From the NCBI RefSeq assembly GCF_004135735.1, contig NZ_CP012670.1, positions 10,434,501 to 10,498,500 of the forward strand: a DNA stretch of 64,000 nt, in the 5' to 3' direction. This stretch comes from Sorangium cellulosum. GTDB taxonomy: Bacteria > Myxococcota_A > Polyangia > Polyangiales > Polyangiaceae. Below, piece after piece: positions 17,774-29,300 of this stretch (the first letter of the stretch is position 1; each line of letters begins with the position of its first letter). Under the pieces are notes generated by a model that worked only from the letters and a program-made list of their open reading frames with translations, was not told where the DNA came from and did no database searches. The position numbers and the translations under genes are program-made.

Positions 17774-19204
17774 TCACTTCTCGACGGACGCGTAGAACGA
17801 GACCCCCCGCCGGTTCTCATCGAGGCGCAGCGGGTGCTGGAGGGCCGGCAGCGCGCGCTGAGCGCAGTCCAGGCGCTCGCAGGTCCGGCACGTCACGCCG
17901 ACCGGCACGGCCGCGTCGAGGTTGTCGAGGTCGACGCCGTCGGCGTAGACGAGCTCCCGGGCGTAGCGCACGTCGCAGCCCATCCCGATCGACCACACGG
18001 TGTGGGGCACGTGGTAGCCGCCGCGGTCGCTGCGCACCGTGCGCGCGATGCAGAAGTACACCGCGCCGTCGGGCATCTGCGAGAGCTGGATCCGGATCAT
18101 GCCGGGCGTCATGAGCGCGGCGTGGATGTTCCAGCGGGGGCACGCCCCGCTGAAGCGCGCGAAGCGGATGCCCGAGCCGCTGAAGCGCTTCGAGATGTTG
18201 CCCGCGATGTCGACGCGCACCATGTGCATCGGCACGCCCTCGGCGCCGGGGCGGCGGAGCGTCGTCAGCCGGTGGCACACCTGCTCGAAGCTCGTGCCGA
18301 AGCGGTGCGCGAGCAGCTCGATATCGTACCGCTCGGTGCGCGCCGCCTCGAAGAACGGCTGGTAGGGCATGAGGACCGCCGCGGCGAAGTAGTTGGCCAG
18401 CGCGACGCGGGCGAGCGCGCGGGACTCCGGGGTCGTGAGGTTCTCGTCGCGGAGGCTGCGGTCGATGGCCGCGGATTGCGTCAAGAGGCCGACCTGGTGC
18501 GCGAGCTGGAAGCGGCGGCTGCGGGGCGGCAGCACCTCGGAGATGCTGAGCACGCGCCTGTCCGGGTCATACCGCCGCATCGCCTGCCGCTCGTCCGCGA
18601 CGCGCACGATGCGCACCTCGATACCGCGCGTCGCGTGGAGGTACCGGACGAGGCCGCGGTAGACGTCGTCGGCGTCGAGCTCGGCCTCGCGCCAGAGCGC
18701 CTCGGCGCCTTCCTCGAGCTCGGGGAAGTGGTTCATCCGGCGCTGGATGAGGTCGCTGACCTCCTCCGACGGCAGCCGCGAGTTGTCGACCCCGATGAAC
18801 CCGTCGCCCGCCAGCCGCTCTCCCAGGGTGTCCAGCGATTCCCGGGTCGACGCGTACGAGCGGTACAGCGTGAGCACCGCGCGCGCGACATTCGGCGACG
18901 CCGCGACGAGCTCCCGCAGATCCGCGTTCGTCAGCCCGTGACTCTCGAAGATCGGGTCTCCGAAGACCTCGTGGAGATCGGCCGTCAGCCGGACGTCCTC
19001 TTCCGAGGCGAACGTCTGGAGATCGAGCTGGAATATCTGGGCCAGACGGATGAGCAGCGGCGCGGTCAACGGACGGCGGTTGTTTTCTATCAAATTCAGA
19101 TAGCTCGCCGATACACCGAGGCGCTCCGCCAGATCGACCTGCGTCATGTGCTCGCGACGCCGGAGCGCACGGACCTTGGCTCCAAGAAGAGGCGTATCGG
19201 CCAT
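17774..19204 (-). CDS. RamB-like XRE transcriptional regulator of the glyoxylate shunt
   Basis: The 476-residue protein begins at ATG 19204 behind GGGAGGG. An N-terminal Cro/CI helix-turn-helix (about 8-63, MTQVDLAERLGVSASYLNLIENNRR) is followed by an IrrE/ImmA-like domain. Its usual HExxH is replaced by LAHQVGLL (about 230-240), so peptidase activity is unlikely. A C-terminal short-chain fatty-acyl regulator domain has Cys clusters (ACPRW, TCRTCERLDC). This is the RamB/PrpR architecture, and RamB controls aceA and aceB in actinobacteria. It is divergent from aceB, so it very probably regulates acetate and glyoxylate-cycle genes and perhaps itself. Confidence 0.88.
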   Translation of the reverse strand: MADTPLLGAKVRALRRREHMTQVDLAERLGVSASYLNLIENNRRPLTAPLLIRLAQIFQLDLQTFASEEDVRLTADLHEVFGDPIFESHGLTNADLRELVAASPNVARAVLTLYRSYASTRESLDTLGERLAGDGFIGVDNSRLPSEEVSDLIQRRMNHFPELEEGAEALWREAELDADDVYRGLVRYLHATRGIEVRIVRVADERQAMRRYDPDRRVLSISEVLPPRSRRFQLAHQVGLLTQSAAIDRSLRDENLTTPESRALARVALANYFAAAVLMPYQPFFEAARTERYDIELLAHRFGTSFEQVCHRLTTLRRPGAEGVPMHMVRVDIAGNISKRFSGSGIRFARFSGACPRWNIHAALMTPGMIRIQLSQMPDGAVYFCIARTVRSDRGGYHVPHTVWSIGMGCDVRYARELVYADGVDLDNLDAAVPVGVTCRTCERLDCAQRALPALQHPLRLDENRRGVSFYASVEK

Positions 19205-19415
19205 GGGGACCCTCCCGAACGTAGCTTTCCTTACTGAACTGGCGCTTAGGGCCAGCTCACCGAATGGAAATTTACAATAGTTTACTCGTTGACTGGTTGT
19301 AAAGGTCTTTTGTCAACATCGTTGTCCGCCTGAATTTCAATGCGAAGTTGACGTAGAAACCGCGTCGACAAACATAAGGTCGTTGTAACGACGCGAAGCG
19401 TTGCAGGAGATGTGG
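19205..19415. promoter_or_regulatory. Divergent control region of the RamB-like gene and aceB
   Basis: This 211-bp region is strikingly A+T-rich for the window. It contains the inverted repeat TTTACAA (19271-19277) and TTGTAAA (19297-19303), 19 bp apart, a plausible operator. A weak aceB promoter may be TTGACG (19348-19353) with CATAAG (19373-19378), though the spacing is long. AGGAG at 19404-19408 is the aceB ribosome site. Confidence 0.5.
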
Positions 19416-21038
19416 ATGAGCCAGAATCACGAGACCCCCAACCTCCGCCTCCTCGCTCCGCGGGTGGCGGGAGATGAATCCGTCCTCACACCGGAGGCCC
19501 TCCGCTTCCTCGCTCAGCTCGGACGGAAGTTCGCCGACCGGGTGCCGGCGTTGCTCGGCCGTCGTCGCGACGTGCAGGCGCGGCTGGATGCGGGCGAGCG
19601 GTTCGATTTCCTCCGCGAGACGCAGGAGGTGCGCGAGGGCGACTGGAAGGTGGCGCCGCTGCCGGCGGACCTCCTCGACCGGCGCGTGGAGATCACCGGC
19701 CCGGTGGATCCGAAGATGATCATCAACGCGCTGAACTCGGGCGCGAACATGTTCATGGCGGACTTCGAGGACGCCACGTCGCCCACGTGGAAGAACCTCA
19801 TCGAGGGGCAGGCGGCGCTGAGGCTCGCCGTGCGCCGCGAGCTCCGTTACGAGGATCCGACGACGGGCAAGCGCTACGCCCTCGGCGACAAGCTGGCGAC
19901 CCTCCTCGTTCGCCCGCGCGGGTGGCACCTCCTCGAGGAGCACGTCGCGCTCGACGGGAAGCCGCTGCCGGGCGGGCTCTTCGATTTCGGGCTCTTCTTT
20001 TTCCACAATGCGCGCGAGCTCGTCCGTCGCGGCACCGGCCCTTATTTCTACCTGCCGAAGATGGAGAGCCACCTCGAGGCGCGGCTCTGGAACGACATCT
20101 TCCTGTTCGCGCAGGAGGCGCTCGGCCTGCCCGCCGGCACCATCAAGGCGACGGTCCTCATCGAGACCTTGCCCGCGGCGTTCGAGATGGACGAGATCCT
20201 CCATGAGCTGCGGCAGCACTCGGCGGGGCTCAACTGCGGTCGCTGGGACTACATCTTCAGCTTCATCAAGAAGCTCCGGAACGACCCGGCTTGCGTGATG
20301 CCGGATCGCGCGCTGGTGACGATGGAGCAGCATTTCTTGCGCTCGTACACCCAGCTCCTCGTGAAGACGTGCCACCGCCGCGGCGTGCACGCGATGGGCG
20401 GCATGGCCGCGCAGATCCCGATCAAGAGCGACCCGGAGGCGAACCGCGCCGCGCTCGAGAAGGTGCGCGCGGACAAGCTGCGCGAGGTCAAGGACGGACA
20501 CGACGGCACCTGGGTCGCGCACCCGGGGCTCGTGCCGCTCGCGCGCGAGGTGTTCGACGCGCACATGCCCGGTCCGAACCAGATCGAGAGGAAGCGCGAG
20601 GACGTGCGCGTGACGGCGGCAGACCTCTTGCAGGTCCCGCCTGGCGTGCGCACCGAGGCGGGTCTGCGTCACAACATCCGGGTCGGCGTCCAGTACCTCG
20701 AGGCGTGGATCAGCGGCCTCGGTTGCGTCCCGCTCTACAACCTGATGGAGGACGCGGCCACCGCGGAGATCTCCCGCACCCAGGTCTGGCAGTGGATCCG
20801 CCACAAGGCGACGCTGGACGACGGCGCGCCGCTCACGGAGGCGCGCTTCCGCGCCGTCATGGAGAGCGAGATGGCGGCGCTCCGCGGCGCGCTCGGCGAG
20901 GCGCGCTTCGATCAAGGCCGCTTCTCCGAGGCGCGCGCGCTCTTCGAGCGCCTGTCGATCGGCGACACGTTCGAGGAATTCCTCACCCTGCCGGCTTACG
21001 AGCTCCTGGTCTCCAGGGACAGAGAGCAGCGCTCGTGA
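19416..21038 (+). CDS. aceB: Malate synthase A
   Basis: The 540-residue protein has the usual length of malate synthase A. It catalyses acetyl-CoA plus glyoxylate to malate in the cytoplasm. Characteristic segments include FMADFEDATSPTW, LLVRPRGWHLLEEH, GPYFYLPKMESHLEARLW, ATVLIETLPAAFEM, LNCGRWDYIFSFIKK, GGMAAQIPI and SGLGCVPLYNLMEDAATAEISRTQVWQW. ATG 19416 was chosen because AGGAG lies seven bases upstream; TTG 19401 and ATG 19410 are also in frame. aceA follows 74 bp later, and the RamB-like regulator is divergent, giving a compact glyoxylate-shunt locus. Confidence 0.97.
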   Translation: MSQNHETPNLRLLAPRVAGDESVLTPEALRFLAQLGRKFADRVPALLGRRRDVQARLDAGERFDFLRETQEVREGDWKVAPLPADLLDRRVEITGPVDPKMIINALNSGANMFMADFEDATSPTWKNLIEGQAALRLAVRRELRYEDPTTGKRYALGDKLATLLVRPRGWHLLEEHVALDGKPLPGGLFDFGLFFFHNARELVRRGTGPYFYLPKMESHLEARLWNDIFLFAQEALGLPAGTIKATVLIETLPAAFEMDEILHELRQHSAGLNCGRWDYIFSFIKKLRNDPACVMPDRALVTMEQHFLRSYTQLLVKTCHRRGVHAMGGMAAQIPIKSDPEANRAALEKVRADKLREVKDGHDGTWVAHPGLVPLAREVFDAHMPGPNQIERKREDVRVTAADLLQVPPGVRTEAGLRHNIRVGVQYLEAWISGLGCVPLYNLMEDAATAEISRTQVWQWIRHKATLDDGAPLTEARFRAVMESEMAALRGALGEARFDQGRFSEARALFERLSIGDTFEEFLTLPAYELLVSRDREQRS

Positions 21039-21112
21039 GCTCGGCCCGGATGATTCGACAACAACACAGCGGCCGCGGCCGCCCGTAACCCAAACGCATC
21101 AGGAGCCCAGTC

Positions 21113-22411
<1,299 letters not shown>

Positions 22412-22423
22412 GCGGCGGCGGCC

Positions 22424-22553
22424 GCGCGCCGGCGGGGGGCAGGCCTTCGGGGGCTCCCCTCCGGGCCTTGCGCTCCGGCGAGCCGCTGTCGTGGCTCGCC
22501 TGCACTCCAGCCCCTCCAGGGAGCCCCCGAAGGCCTGCCCCCCGCCGGCGCGC
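22424..22553. repeat. Long intergenic hairpin element, copy 2
   Basis: Perfect 35-bp arms (22424-22458 and 22519-22553) flank a 60-bp loop. Read on the minus strand, the loop is almost identical to copy 1 (ggaggggctggagtgcaggc and so on), while the arm sequence is different. It begins 12 bp after the aceA stop. Confidence 0.85.
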
Positions 22554-22580
22554 TCCTTCCCGGGTGCGCCGCACCCCGCC

Positions 22581-22640
22581 CGCCTATCCTCCAGCCCGCC
22601 CGCCTATCCTCCAGCCCGCCCGCCTATCCTCCAGCCCGCC
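22581..22640. repeat. 20-bp tandem repeat, three exact units
   Basis: CGCCTATCCTCCAGCCCGCC is repeated at 22581, 22601 and 22621 in the aceA-glnS spacer, between two hairpin elements. Confidence 0.9.
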
Positions 22641-22655
22641 CTGCACACCGTCGCC

Positions 22656-22788
22656 CCGGCCGGGGGGTGGGAGGGGGCCTCTGGGGCTCACCGGAGGGGC
22701 TGGCGTGGAGGCGAGCCACAACGTGGGCTCGCCGGAACGCGAGCCCCGCAGGTGAGCCCCAGAGGCCCCCCTCCCACCCCCCGGCCGG
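22656..22788. repeat. Long intergenic hairpin element, copy 3
   Basis: Arms of 37 and 38 bases (22656-22692 and 22751-22788) pair perfectly except for one bulged C. The 58-bp loop ggaggggctggcgtggaggc...ggctcgccggaacgc is the copy 1 core with a few changes. The arms share little sequence with copies 1 and 2. Confidence 0.85.
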
Positions 22789-22937
22789 CCCACGCCCGTC
22801 CGCGTCGATGCGCCAAAGGCCGCGCCCTCTCCGCGGTGGTCCGGCAGGTGCCGTTCGAGTAGGCTCCGCTCGGCGGCGGCGCCCGGTCGCGCCTGGTCGC
22901 GACCGTCCCCGCCGCCCGAGCCGAGGTGAGAGGACCT

Positions 22938-25328
22938 GTGACAACGTCGAGCCCCCGATCGAACGACGGCGATAGCGGCGCCGCCCCTTCGAATTTCATC
23001 CGCACCATCATCGCCGAAGACCTCGCCGCGGGCAGGCACCAGCGGGTGGTGACCCGGTTTCCACCCGAGCCGAACGGTTACCTCCACATCGGACATGCGA
23101 AGTCCATCCTGCTGAATTTCGGGCTGGCGGCCGACTTCGGCGGCGCGTGCCACCTGCGCTTCGACGACACGAACCCTGCGGCCGAGGACCTGGAGTACGT
23201 GGAGTCCATCCAGCGGGACGTGCGCTGGCTCGGGTGCGACTGGGGCGGCGAGCTCTTCTTCGCGTCCGATTACTTCGAGCGGCTGTACGCGTTCGCGGTG
23301 GAGCTCATCAGCAAGGGCAAGGCGTACGTGTGCAGCCTGAGCGAGGCCGAGACGCGCGAGCTCCGCGGCACCGTGACCGAGCCCGGGAGAGAGAGCCCGT
23401 ACAGGAACCGGTCTGTCGAGGAGAACCTGGATCTCTTCGCGCGCATGAGAGCCGGGGAGTTCGCGGAGGGCGAGCACGTGCTCCGGGCCAAGATCGACAT
23501 GGCCGCTCCCAACATGAAGATGCGCGATCCGCCGATCTACCGCATCAAGCGGGCGCGCCATTACCGGACGGGCGACGCCTGGTGCATCTACCCGCTGTAC
23601 GACTTCGCCCACAGCCTCTCGGACGCGATCGAGGGGATCACCCATTCCATCTGTACGCTGGAGTTCGAGAACAACCGGGAGCTGTACGACTGGATCATCG
23701 ACCAGCTCGACGTCCCGTCCCGCCCCCGGCAGTACGAGTTCGCGCGGCTCAACCTGAACTACACGGTGATGAGCAAGCGAAAGCTGCTCGCGCTCGTGAA
23801 GGGGGGGCACGTGACGGGGTGGGACGACCCGCGCATGCCCACCCTCGCCGGGCTCCGGCGCCGCGGCGTGACGCCCGAGGCGATCCGCGCCTTCTGCGAG
23901 GAGATCGGCGTCGCCAAGGCGAACAGCGTGGTGGACATCGCGAAGCTCGAGTCGTGCATCCGCGACGACCTGAACCTCCGCGCCCCGCGCGTCATGGCGG
24001 TGCTGCGCCCGCTCCGCGTCGTCCTCGAGAACTACCCCGAGGGGAAGGTGGAGGACATCGACGCACCCTACTGGCCCGAGGACGTGCCGAAGCAGGGCTC
24101 CCGCAAGGTCCCCCTCTCGCGGGTGCTCTACATCGAGCGCGACGACTTCCTCGAGGAGCCGCCCACCAAGTGGTTCCGCCTCGCGCCCGGGCAGAGGGTG
24201 CGGCTCAGGTACGCCGGGTTCATCACCTGCCGCGAGGTGGTGAAAGACCCGACCTCCGGCGAGGTGCTCGAGCTCCGCTGCACCTACGAGCCGCCCGGGA
24301 ACGACGGCGCCGCGCCCGACGGCCGCCGGCCGAAGGGGACGCTCCACTGGGTCTCCGCCGCCCACGCGATCCGCGCCGAGGTGCGGCTCTACGACCGCCT
24401 CTTCGCGGTCGAACGACCCGACGCGGTCGATGAAGGTCAGGATTTTCTGGATAACATGAATCCTGGTTCGCTGGTCACCCTGACCGGATGTTGCGTGGAG
24501 CCGAGCCTGTCCACGGTGGAGAAGGGGAGCCACGTCCAGTTCGAGCGCCAGGGGTTCTTCTGCGTGGATCCGGTCGACTCCGCGCCCGGCGCGCCCGTGT
24601 TCAATCGCACGGTGGCGCTCAAGGACTCGTGGGGGAGGCGGGCCGAGCAGAGGCCCACCCAGGCCGCGGCGCCCGGACCCCGGGGAGCGGCCGAGAGGCC
24701 TGAGGTTGCGGCGTCCGCGCCCGAGAGGCCCCAGCCCGCGAAGCCGAGGGGCGAGCGCGCGTCCCTCGAGGAGCGGCTCGCGCGGCTCGACCCGGCGCGC
24801 GCCCGGAGGGCCAGGCACCTCATCGAGGCGCGCGGGATCCCGGGCGACGACGCCGTCGTCCTGGCCGAGGACGACGGCCTGCTCCGGCTCTTCGAGGGGG
24901 CCGTGGCCGCGCACGACAACCCGAGGGGCGCCGCCAACTGGATCATTCACTCGCTCTCGCGTGAGCTGAAGGACAGAAAGGTAGACGACTTGCCCTTCTC
25001 AGGTGCGCAGATCGGCGAGCTTCAGGCGCTGATCGATGACGGGACCATTTCAGGGAAGATCGCGAAAGACGTGCTCGCTGAAATGGTGCAGCAGGGCGGT
25101 AGTCCGCGGGCGATCGTGGAGCAGAGAGGGCTCCGGCAGGTCGCCGACGCGGGCGCCGTGGAGCGCATGGTCGACCAGATCATCGCCGGGCACCCCGGCG
25201 AGGTTGCCCGCTTCCGCGCGGGCAATGCGAAGCTGCTCGGGTTCTTCGTCGGCCAGGTGATGAAGGCCTCCGGCGGCAAGGCGAACCCCGACCTGGTCAA
25301 TTCGCTGCTGACCAGGAAGCTGGCGTAA
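22938..25328 (+). CDS. glnS: Glutaminyl-tRNA synthetase fused to a GatB/YqeY-type tail
   Basis: The 796-residue protein charges tRNA-Gln with glutamine. The class I signature is FPPEPNGYLHIGHAKS (about 38-53), the KMSKS-equivalent is VMSKRK, and the anticodon-binding beta-barrels extend to about residue 560. A Pro/Ala/Arg linker leads to a C-terminal region of about 200 residues (LIEARGIPGDDAVVLAED... GQIMKASGGKANPDLVN-like end) homologous to the GatB/YqeY tail. Such a fusion is known in Deinococcus GlnRS, where it aids tRNA binding. GTG 22938 was chosen because GAGAGGA precedes it; GTG 22926 has none. Confidence 0.93.
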   Translation: MTTSSPRSNDGDSGAAPSNFIRTIIAEDLAAGRHQRVVTRFPPEPNGYLHIGHAKSILLNFGLAADFGGACHLRFDDTNPAAEDLEYVESIQRDVRWLGCDWGGELFFASDYFERLYAFAVELISKGKAYVCSLSEAETRELRGTVTEPGRESPYRNRSVEENLDLFARMRAGEFAEGEHVLRAKIDMAAPNMKMRDPPIYRIKRARHYRTGDAWCIYPLYDFAHSLSDAIEGITHSICTLEFENNRELYDWIIDQLDVPSRPRQYEFARLNLNYTVMSKRKLLALVKGGHVTGWDDPRMPTLAGLRRRGVTPEAIRAFCEEIGVAKANSVVDIAKLESCIRDDLNLRAPRVMAVLRPLRVVLENYPEGKVEDIDAPYWPEDVPKQGSRKVPLSRVLYIERDDFLEEPPTKWFRLAPGQRVRLRYAGFITCREVVKDPTSGEVLELRCTYEPPGNDGAAPDGRRPKGTLHWVSAAHAIRAEVRLYDRLFAVERPDAVDEGQDFLDNMNPGSLVTLTGCCVEPSLSTVEKGSHVQFERQGFFCVDPVDSAPGAPVFNRTVALKDSWGRRAEQRPTQAAAPGPRGAAERPEVAASAPERPQPAKPRGERASLEERLARLDPARARRARHLIEARGIPGDDAVVLAEDDGLLRLFEGAVAAHDNPRGAANWIIHSLSRELKDRKVDDLPFSGAQIGELQALIDDGTISGKIAKDVLAEMVQQGGSPRAIVEQRGLRQVADAGAVERMVDQIIAGHPGEVARFRAGNAKLLGFFVGQVMKASGGKANPDLVNSLLTRKLA

Positions 25329-25383
25329 ATCTCCCACCCGCGCGCTGCTCCCGTGCCGCCACGACTCGGAGGTGCGCGCGAGT

Positions 25384-25437
25384 GCTGCGCCCTGCGCAGC
25401 TCCGCTCCCGGCACCTGACCACGTGATGCGTGTCAGG
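25384..25437 (+). terminator. Possible terminator hairpins after glnS
   Basis: GCTGCGC-CCT-GCGCAGC (25384-25400) is a perfect 7-bp hairpin, 56 bp after the glnS stop. A second stem CCTGAC/GTCAGG follows (25414-25437). Neither has a U-run, so the termination role is uncertain. Confidence 0.35.
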
Positions 25438-25520
25438 GGAGTGTGGAGAAGTATGTTCCCAAAAATGTCCATAAAATAATTGAATTTGAGAGCGGGAGTA
25501 GTGTAGATGAAATTAGGACC

Positions 25521-26351
25521 ATGAAATCTGCACACCAGATCGCTCTCATCGTCTGCGTGGCTGTGTCGTCCTCGCAGATCGCTTGTGTCGCCTCTGCCGA
25601 GCTCGATGATGAGGAGGTGGCGGAGGTGCAGCAGGAGGTCATCGTCCACAACGCGCTGACCCGCAACGCGCTGACCCGTAACGCGCTGACCCGTAACGCG
25701 CTGACGCGCAACGCGCTGACCCATAACGCGCTGACCCGCAACGCGCTGATGGGCAATGCGTTCACGAGCGAGGCGCTGCGAGATCCCGAGTCGAGGGAGC
25801 TGCTCAGCTTCATCGTGAGCTGCGCTCTCCCCGAGGACGAGCACGTCGACATCGAGGTCAAGGGCAGGCGCTACCGCTTCCGCGGCGAGCTCGGCCTCGC
25901 GCCCGAGTGGGGCAAGGCGCGCGGCCGGTGCGACGAGAAGTGCCAGGAGTGGGTCTCGGCCTGCCTGCTCTCGCGGGTGAACTACATGGGCGAGCACGTC
26001 ACGATCTCGCTCCGCGGGAACGACCACGCGCTCGCGTCGACGCGCGCCGAGCGCAGGCGCTACGACCACGTGGAGGCCGCCTACTACGGAAACGTGTTCC
26101 TGGAGCGGCAGCGCCGCTTCGCGTGCCTGGCGCCCGGGGAGACGTCGATCCCGCGCGTCTGCGGGGACTCGCTCGAGGACTGCGTGGTGGACGTCGTGGG
26201 AAGCTGCGCCGACGTCTGCAACCGCCCGAGGTCGGACGGCAGCTTCCCGCACTGCCGGGACCGGGAGCCCATCCGGTTCCCGTTCGGCATCCGTGTCTTT
26301 CCTCCGCGAACCGAGGTATACAAGAGAGCGATCACCGCCTTCCTAGAGTAG
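25521..26351 (+). CDS. NAL-repeat secreted Cys-core protein 1 (kinase-coupled)
   Basis: The 276-residue protein has a signal peptide (MKSAHQIALIVCVAVSSSQIACVASA), cleaved either as a lipoprotein at QIAC (atypical lipobox) or after ASA. Residues 44-83 are eight five-residue NALTR-type repeats. The remaining about 190 residues form a conserved domain shared with the genes at 35864 and 63159: FIVSCAL, GLAPEW, WVSACLLSRVN, VTISLR, YYGNVF, FAC, and GSCADVC, with about eleven Cys. Its stop is one base from the GTG of a giant Ser/Thr kinase, so the two are translationally coupled. No named domain is recognised. The upstream region is A+T-rich. The upstream in-frame ATG 25443 would spoil the signal peptide. 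Confidence 0.8.
   Translation: MKSAHQIALIVCVAVSSSQIACVASAELDDEEVAEVQQEVIVHNALTRNALTRNALTRNALTRNALTHNALTRNALMGNAFTSEALRDPESRELLSFIVSCALPEDEHVDIEVKGRRYRFRGELGLAPEWGKARGRCDEKCQEWVSACLLSRVNYMGEHVTISLRGNDHALASTRAERRRYDHVEAAYYGNVFLERQRRFACLAPGETSIPRVCGDSLEDCVVDVVGSCADVCNRPRSDGSFPHCRDREPIRFPFGIRVFPPRTEVYKRAITAFLE
25650..25769 (+). repeat. 15-bp coding repeat (NAL pentads), 8 units
   Basis: Units of the form AACGCGCTGACCCGC encode NALTR; the last two are NALMG and NAFTS. The sequence is conserved at the DNA level, implying recent expansion. Confidence 0.9.
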
Positions 26352-26352
26352 C

Positions 26353-29300
26353 GTGGATTCCGGCACCGTCCTCGCCAGCCGCTTCGTCGTCGAAAGGCAA
26401 GTTGCGGCCGGGGGGATGGGCACCGTCTACCGCGCCCTCGACCGCCTCGACGACCGCCGCGTCGCCCTCAAGGTCCTGCACAGCCGCGAGGCGTTCGACG
26501 TCGAGCGGTTCGAGCGCGAGTCGCAGATCCTCGCCGAGCTGAGCCACCCCGGGATCGTGCGTTACGTCGCGCACGGGAGCACGGGCACGGGGGAGCACTA
26601 CCTCGCCATGGAGTGGCTCGAGGGCGAGGACCTCTCGACCTGCCTCGCGCGCCGGCAGCTCACGGCCGCCGAGAGCCTCGCGGTGCTGCGCAGGACGGCC
26701 GACGCGCTCGCCTTCGCGCACGCCCGCGGGATCATCCACCGCGACGTCAAGCCGAGCAACATCTTCCTCGTGGCCGGCGACGTCGGCCAGCTCAAGCTCG
26801 TCGATTTCGGCATCGCGCGCCCCGATCGGGAGTCGCGGCGGCTGACGTACACGGGCGGGATCCTCGGGACGCCCGGGTACATCGCGCCCGAGCAGATCGA
26901 GAGCGGGAGCACCCACGACGCGCGCGCGGACGTGTTCTCGCTCGCGTGCGTCTTCTACGAGTGCATCGCGGGGCGACCGGCCTTCGAGGGGGCGCACGTG
27001 ATGGCCGCGCTGGCCAAGCTCCTGTTCCAGCAGACGCCCAAGCTGCGCGAGATCCGCGCCGACCTCCCGGAGCCGCTCGAGCAGCTCATCTCCCGGATGA
27101 TGGCCAAGCACCCCGACGACCGACCGCGCGACTGCGGCGACGTCGGGGCGCAGCTCGCGCAGATCGCGGACGTGCTGGACGCATGGGCGACGCCGCGGCC
27201 GGTGACGCTGGCGTCGCCGCGCGACGCGACCATGCGCTCGGCGCGGGGGCCCGGCTTCCTCACGCGCAGCGAGCAGCGGCTCGTGTCCCTGGTGCTCGCC
27301 GGCGAGCCGGAGGACGTCGAGACGAGCGTGGCCGCGGCCGGCGGCGTCCCCAGCGCGTCGGACGTCTCGAGCGTGCTGCAGGAGCTCACGGGCGAGGGCC
27401 CGGCCTCCGCGGTGCCGCGGTCGGAGGTGCGGGCGGCGGTGGAGCCCTACGGCGCGCACATCACCGAGATCTCGCGCGGCTCGCTCGTCGCGATCCTCGC
27501 CGGCGCGGGGAGCGCGGTCGACCGGGCCGAGCGGGCGGTGCGGTGCGCGCTCGCGCTGCGCGCCCGGTTCCCCGGCATCCCGCTCGCCGTCGCGACGGGC
27601 CGCGGCGTGTCGTCGGCGAAGCTCATCGAGGGCGACGTCATCGACCGGGGGGTGCGCGCGCTGCGCGCGACGCAGGCCGGGATCGTGCGGCTCGACGACG
27701 TGACGGCCAGCATCGTCGGCGGCCGGCTCAAGGTGGACGCGGACGAGGAGGGGCCGTTCCTGGCCGGCGAGACGGCGGCCGACGAGAGCACCCCGGTGCT
27801 GCTCGGCAAGCCGAGCCTCTGGGTCGGCCGCAGCCGCGAGCTGTCCATGCTCGAGGGCGTGTTCTCCGGGTGCGTGAGCGAGTCGCTGGCGAGCGCGGTG
27901 CTCGTGCTCGGCCCGGCCGGGGCCGGCAAATCGCGGCTCCGCCTGGAGTTCCTCACCCGGGTGCGGCGCCAGTTCGGCCCGGTGGAGATCCTCTCCGGCA
28001 GGGCCGAGTCGGTGGCCGCGGGGTCGCCGTTCGGCCTCATCGCGGACGCGATCCGCAAGACGGCGGGGATCCGCGAGGGCGAGCCGGTGGAGGGCCGGCG
28101 GCGCAAGCTGAAGCGCCGGCTCGGGCGCCACCTGAGCGGCGAGGCGCTCGACCGGATCGCGGCCTTCCTCGGCGAGCTGTCGCGGACGCCGTTCCCCGAC
28201 GGCGAGGCGAGCGGGCTGCGCGCGGCGCGCGACAACGCGATGCTGATGGCCGACGCCACGCGCGGCGCCTGGGAGGACTGGCTCGCCGCCGAGTGCGCGG
28301 CGCAGCCGGTCTTGCTCGTGCTCGAGGACCTGCAGTGGGGCGACGCGGCGACCGTGCGCCTCATCGACGCGACGCTGCGCAACCTGCGGGACCTGCCGCT
28401 CATGCTGCTCGCGCTGGCCCGGCCCGAGGTGAACAAGCAGTTCCCCGGCCTGTGGGCCGACCGCGAGGTGCAGACGATCAAGCTCGGGCCGCTGCCGTCG
28501 AAGGCGAGCGAGCGGCTCGTGCGGAGCGCGCTCGGCGAGGACACGCCCGCCGAGACCGTGGCCCGGGTGGTGGAGCGGGCCGACGGCAACCCGTTCTACC
28601 TGGAGGAGCTCATCCGCGCGGTCGCCGACGGCAAGGGCGACGTGCTGCCCGACTCGGTGCTCGGCACGGTCGAGGCGCGGCTCGACGCCGAGGGGCACGA
28701 GGCGAAGCGCGTGCTGCGGGCGGCGAGCATCTTCGGCGATCGCTTCTCGAAGCTCGGGGTGGCGTCGCTGCTCGGCGGCGCGGCGCGCATGAAGGACACC
28801 GAGACGTGGCTCGACGCGCTCTCGGCGCGCGAGCTCATCGCGCCGGCCTCGACCCCGGGGTGGCTCGGCCCGACGGACTACGTGTTCCGCCACGCGATCG
28901 TGCGCGAGGCCGCGTACGCGATGCTGACGGAGCAGGACCGCGCGCTCGGCCACAAGCTGGCCGGCGAGTGGCTCGAGCGGAGCGGGCACACCGACGCCAT
29001 GGCGCTCGCGGAGCATTTCCGCCTCGGCGGGCAGCCCGAGCGCGCGGTGCGGTGGTACCGGCGGGCCGCGGAGCAGGCGATCGAGGCGAACGACCTCGCG
29101 AGCGCGCTCGCGCGCGCCGAGATGGGCGTGCAGTGCGGCGCGACCGACGAGGAGCTGGGCCGCCTGCGGCTGGTGGAGGCCGAGGCCAGCGTCTGGCGGC
29201 AGGACACGGCGCTCGCCGCCCAGCGCGGCGCCGAGGCGGCGAGCCTGGTGCGGCCCGGCAGCTCGACGTGGTTCCGCGCCATCGCGCAGGTGATCATCGC

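Noticed and set aside
25650..25769. Classical pentapeptide-repeat protein
   Set aside because: The motif is N-A-L-x-x rather than A-(D/N)-L-x-x and too short for a beta-helix; the rest is a Cys-core domain.
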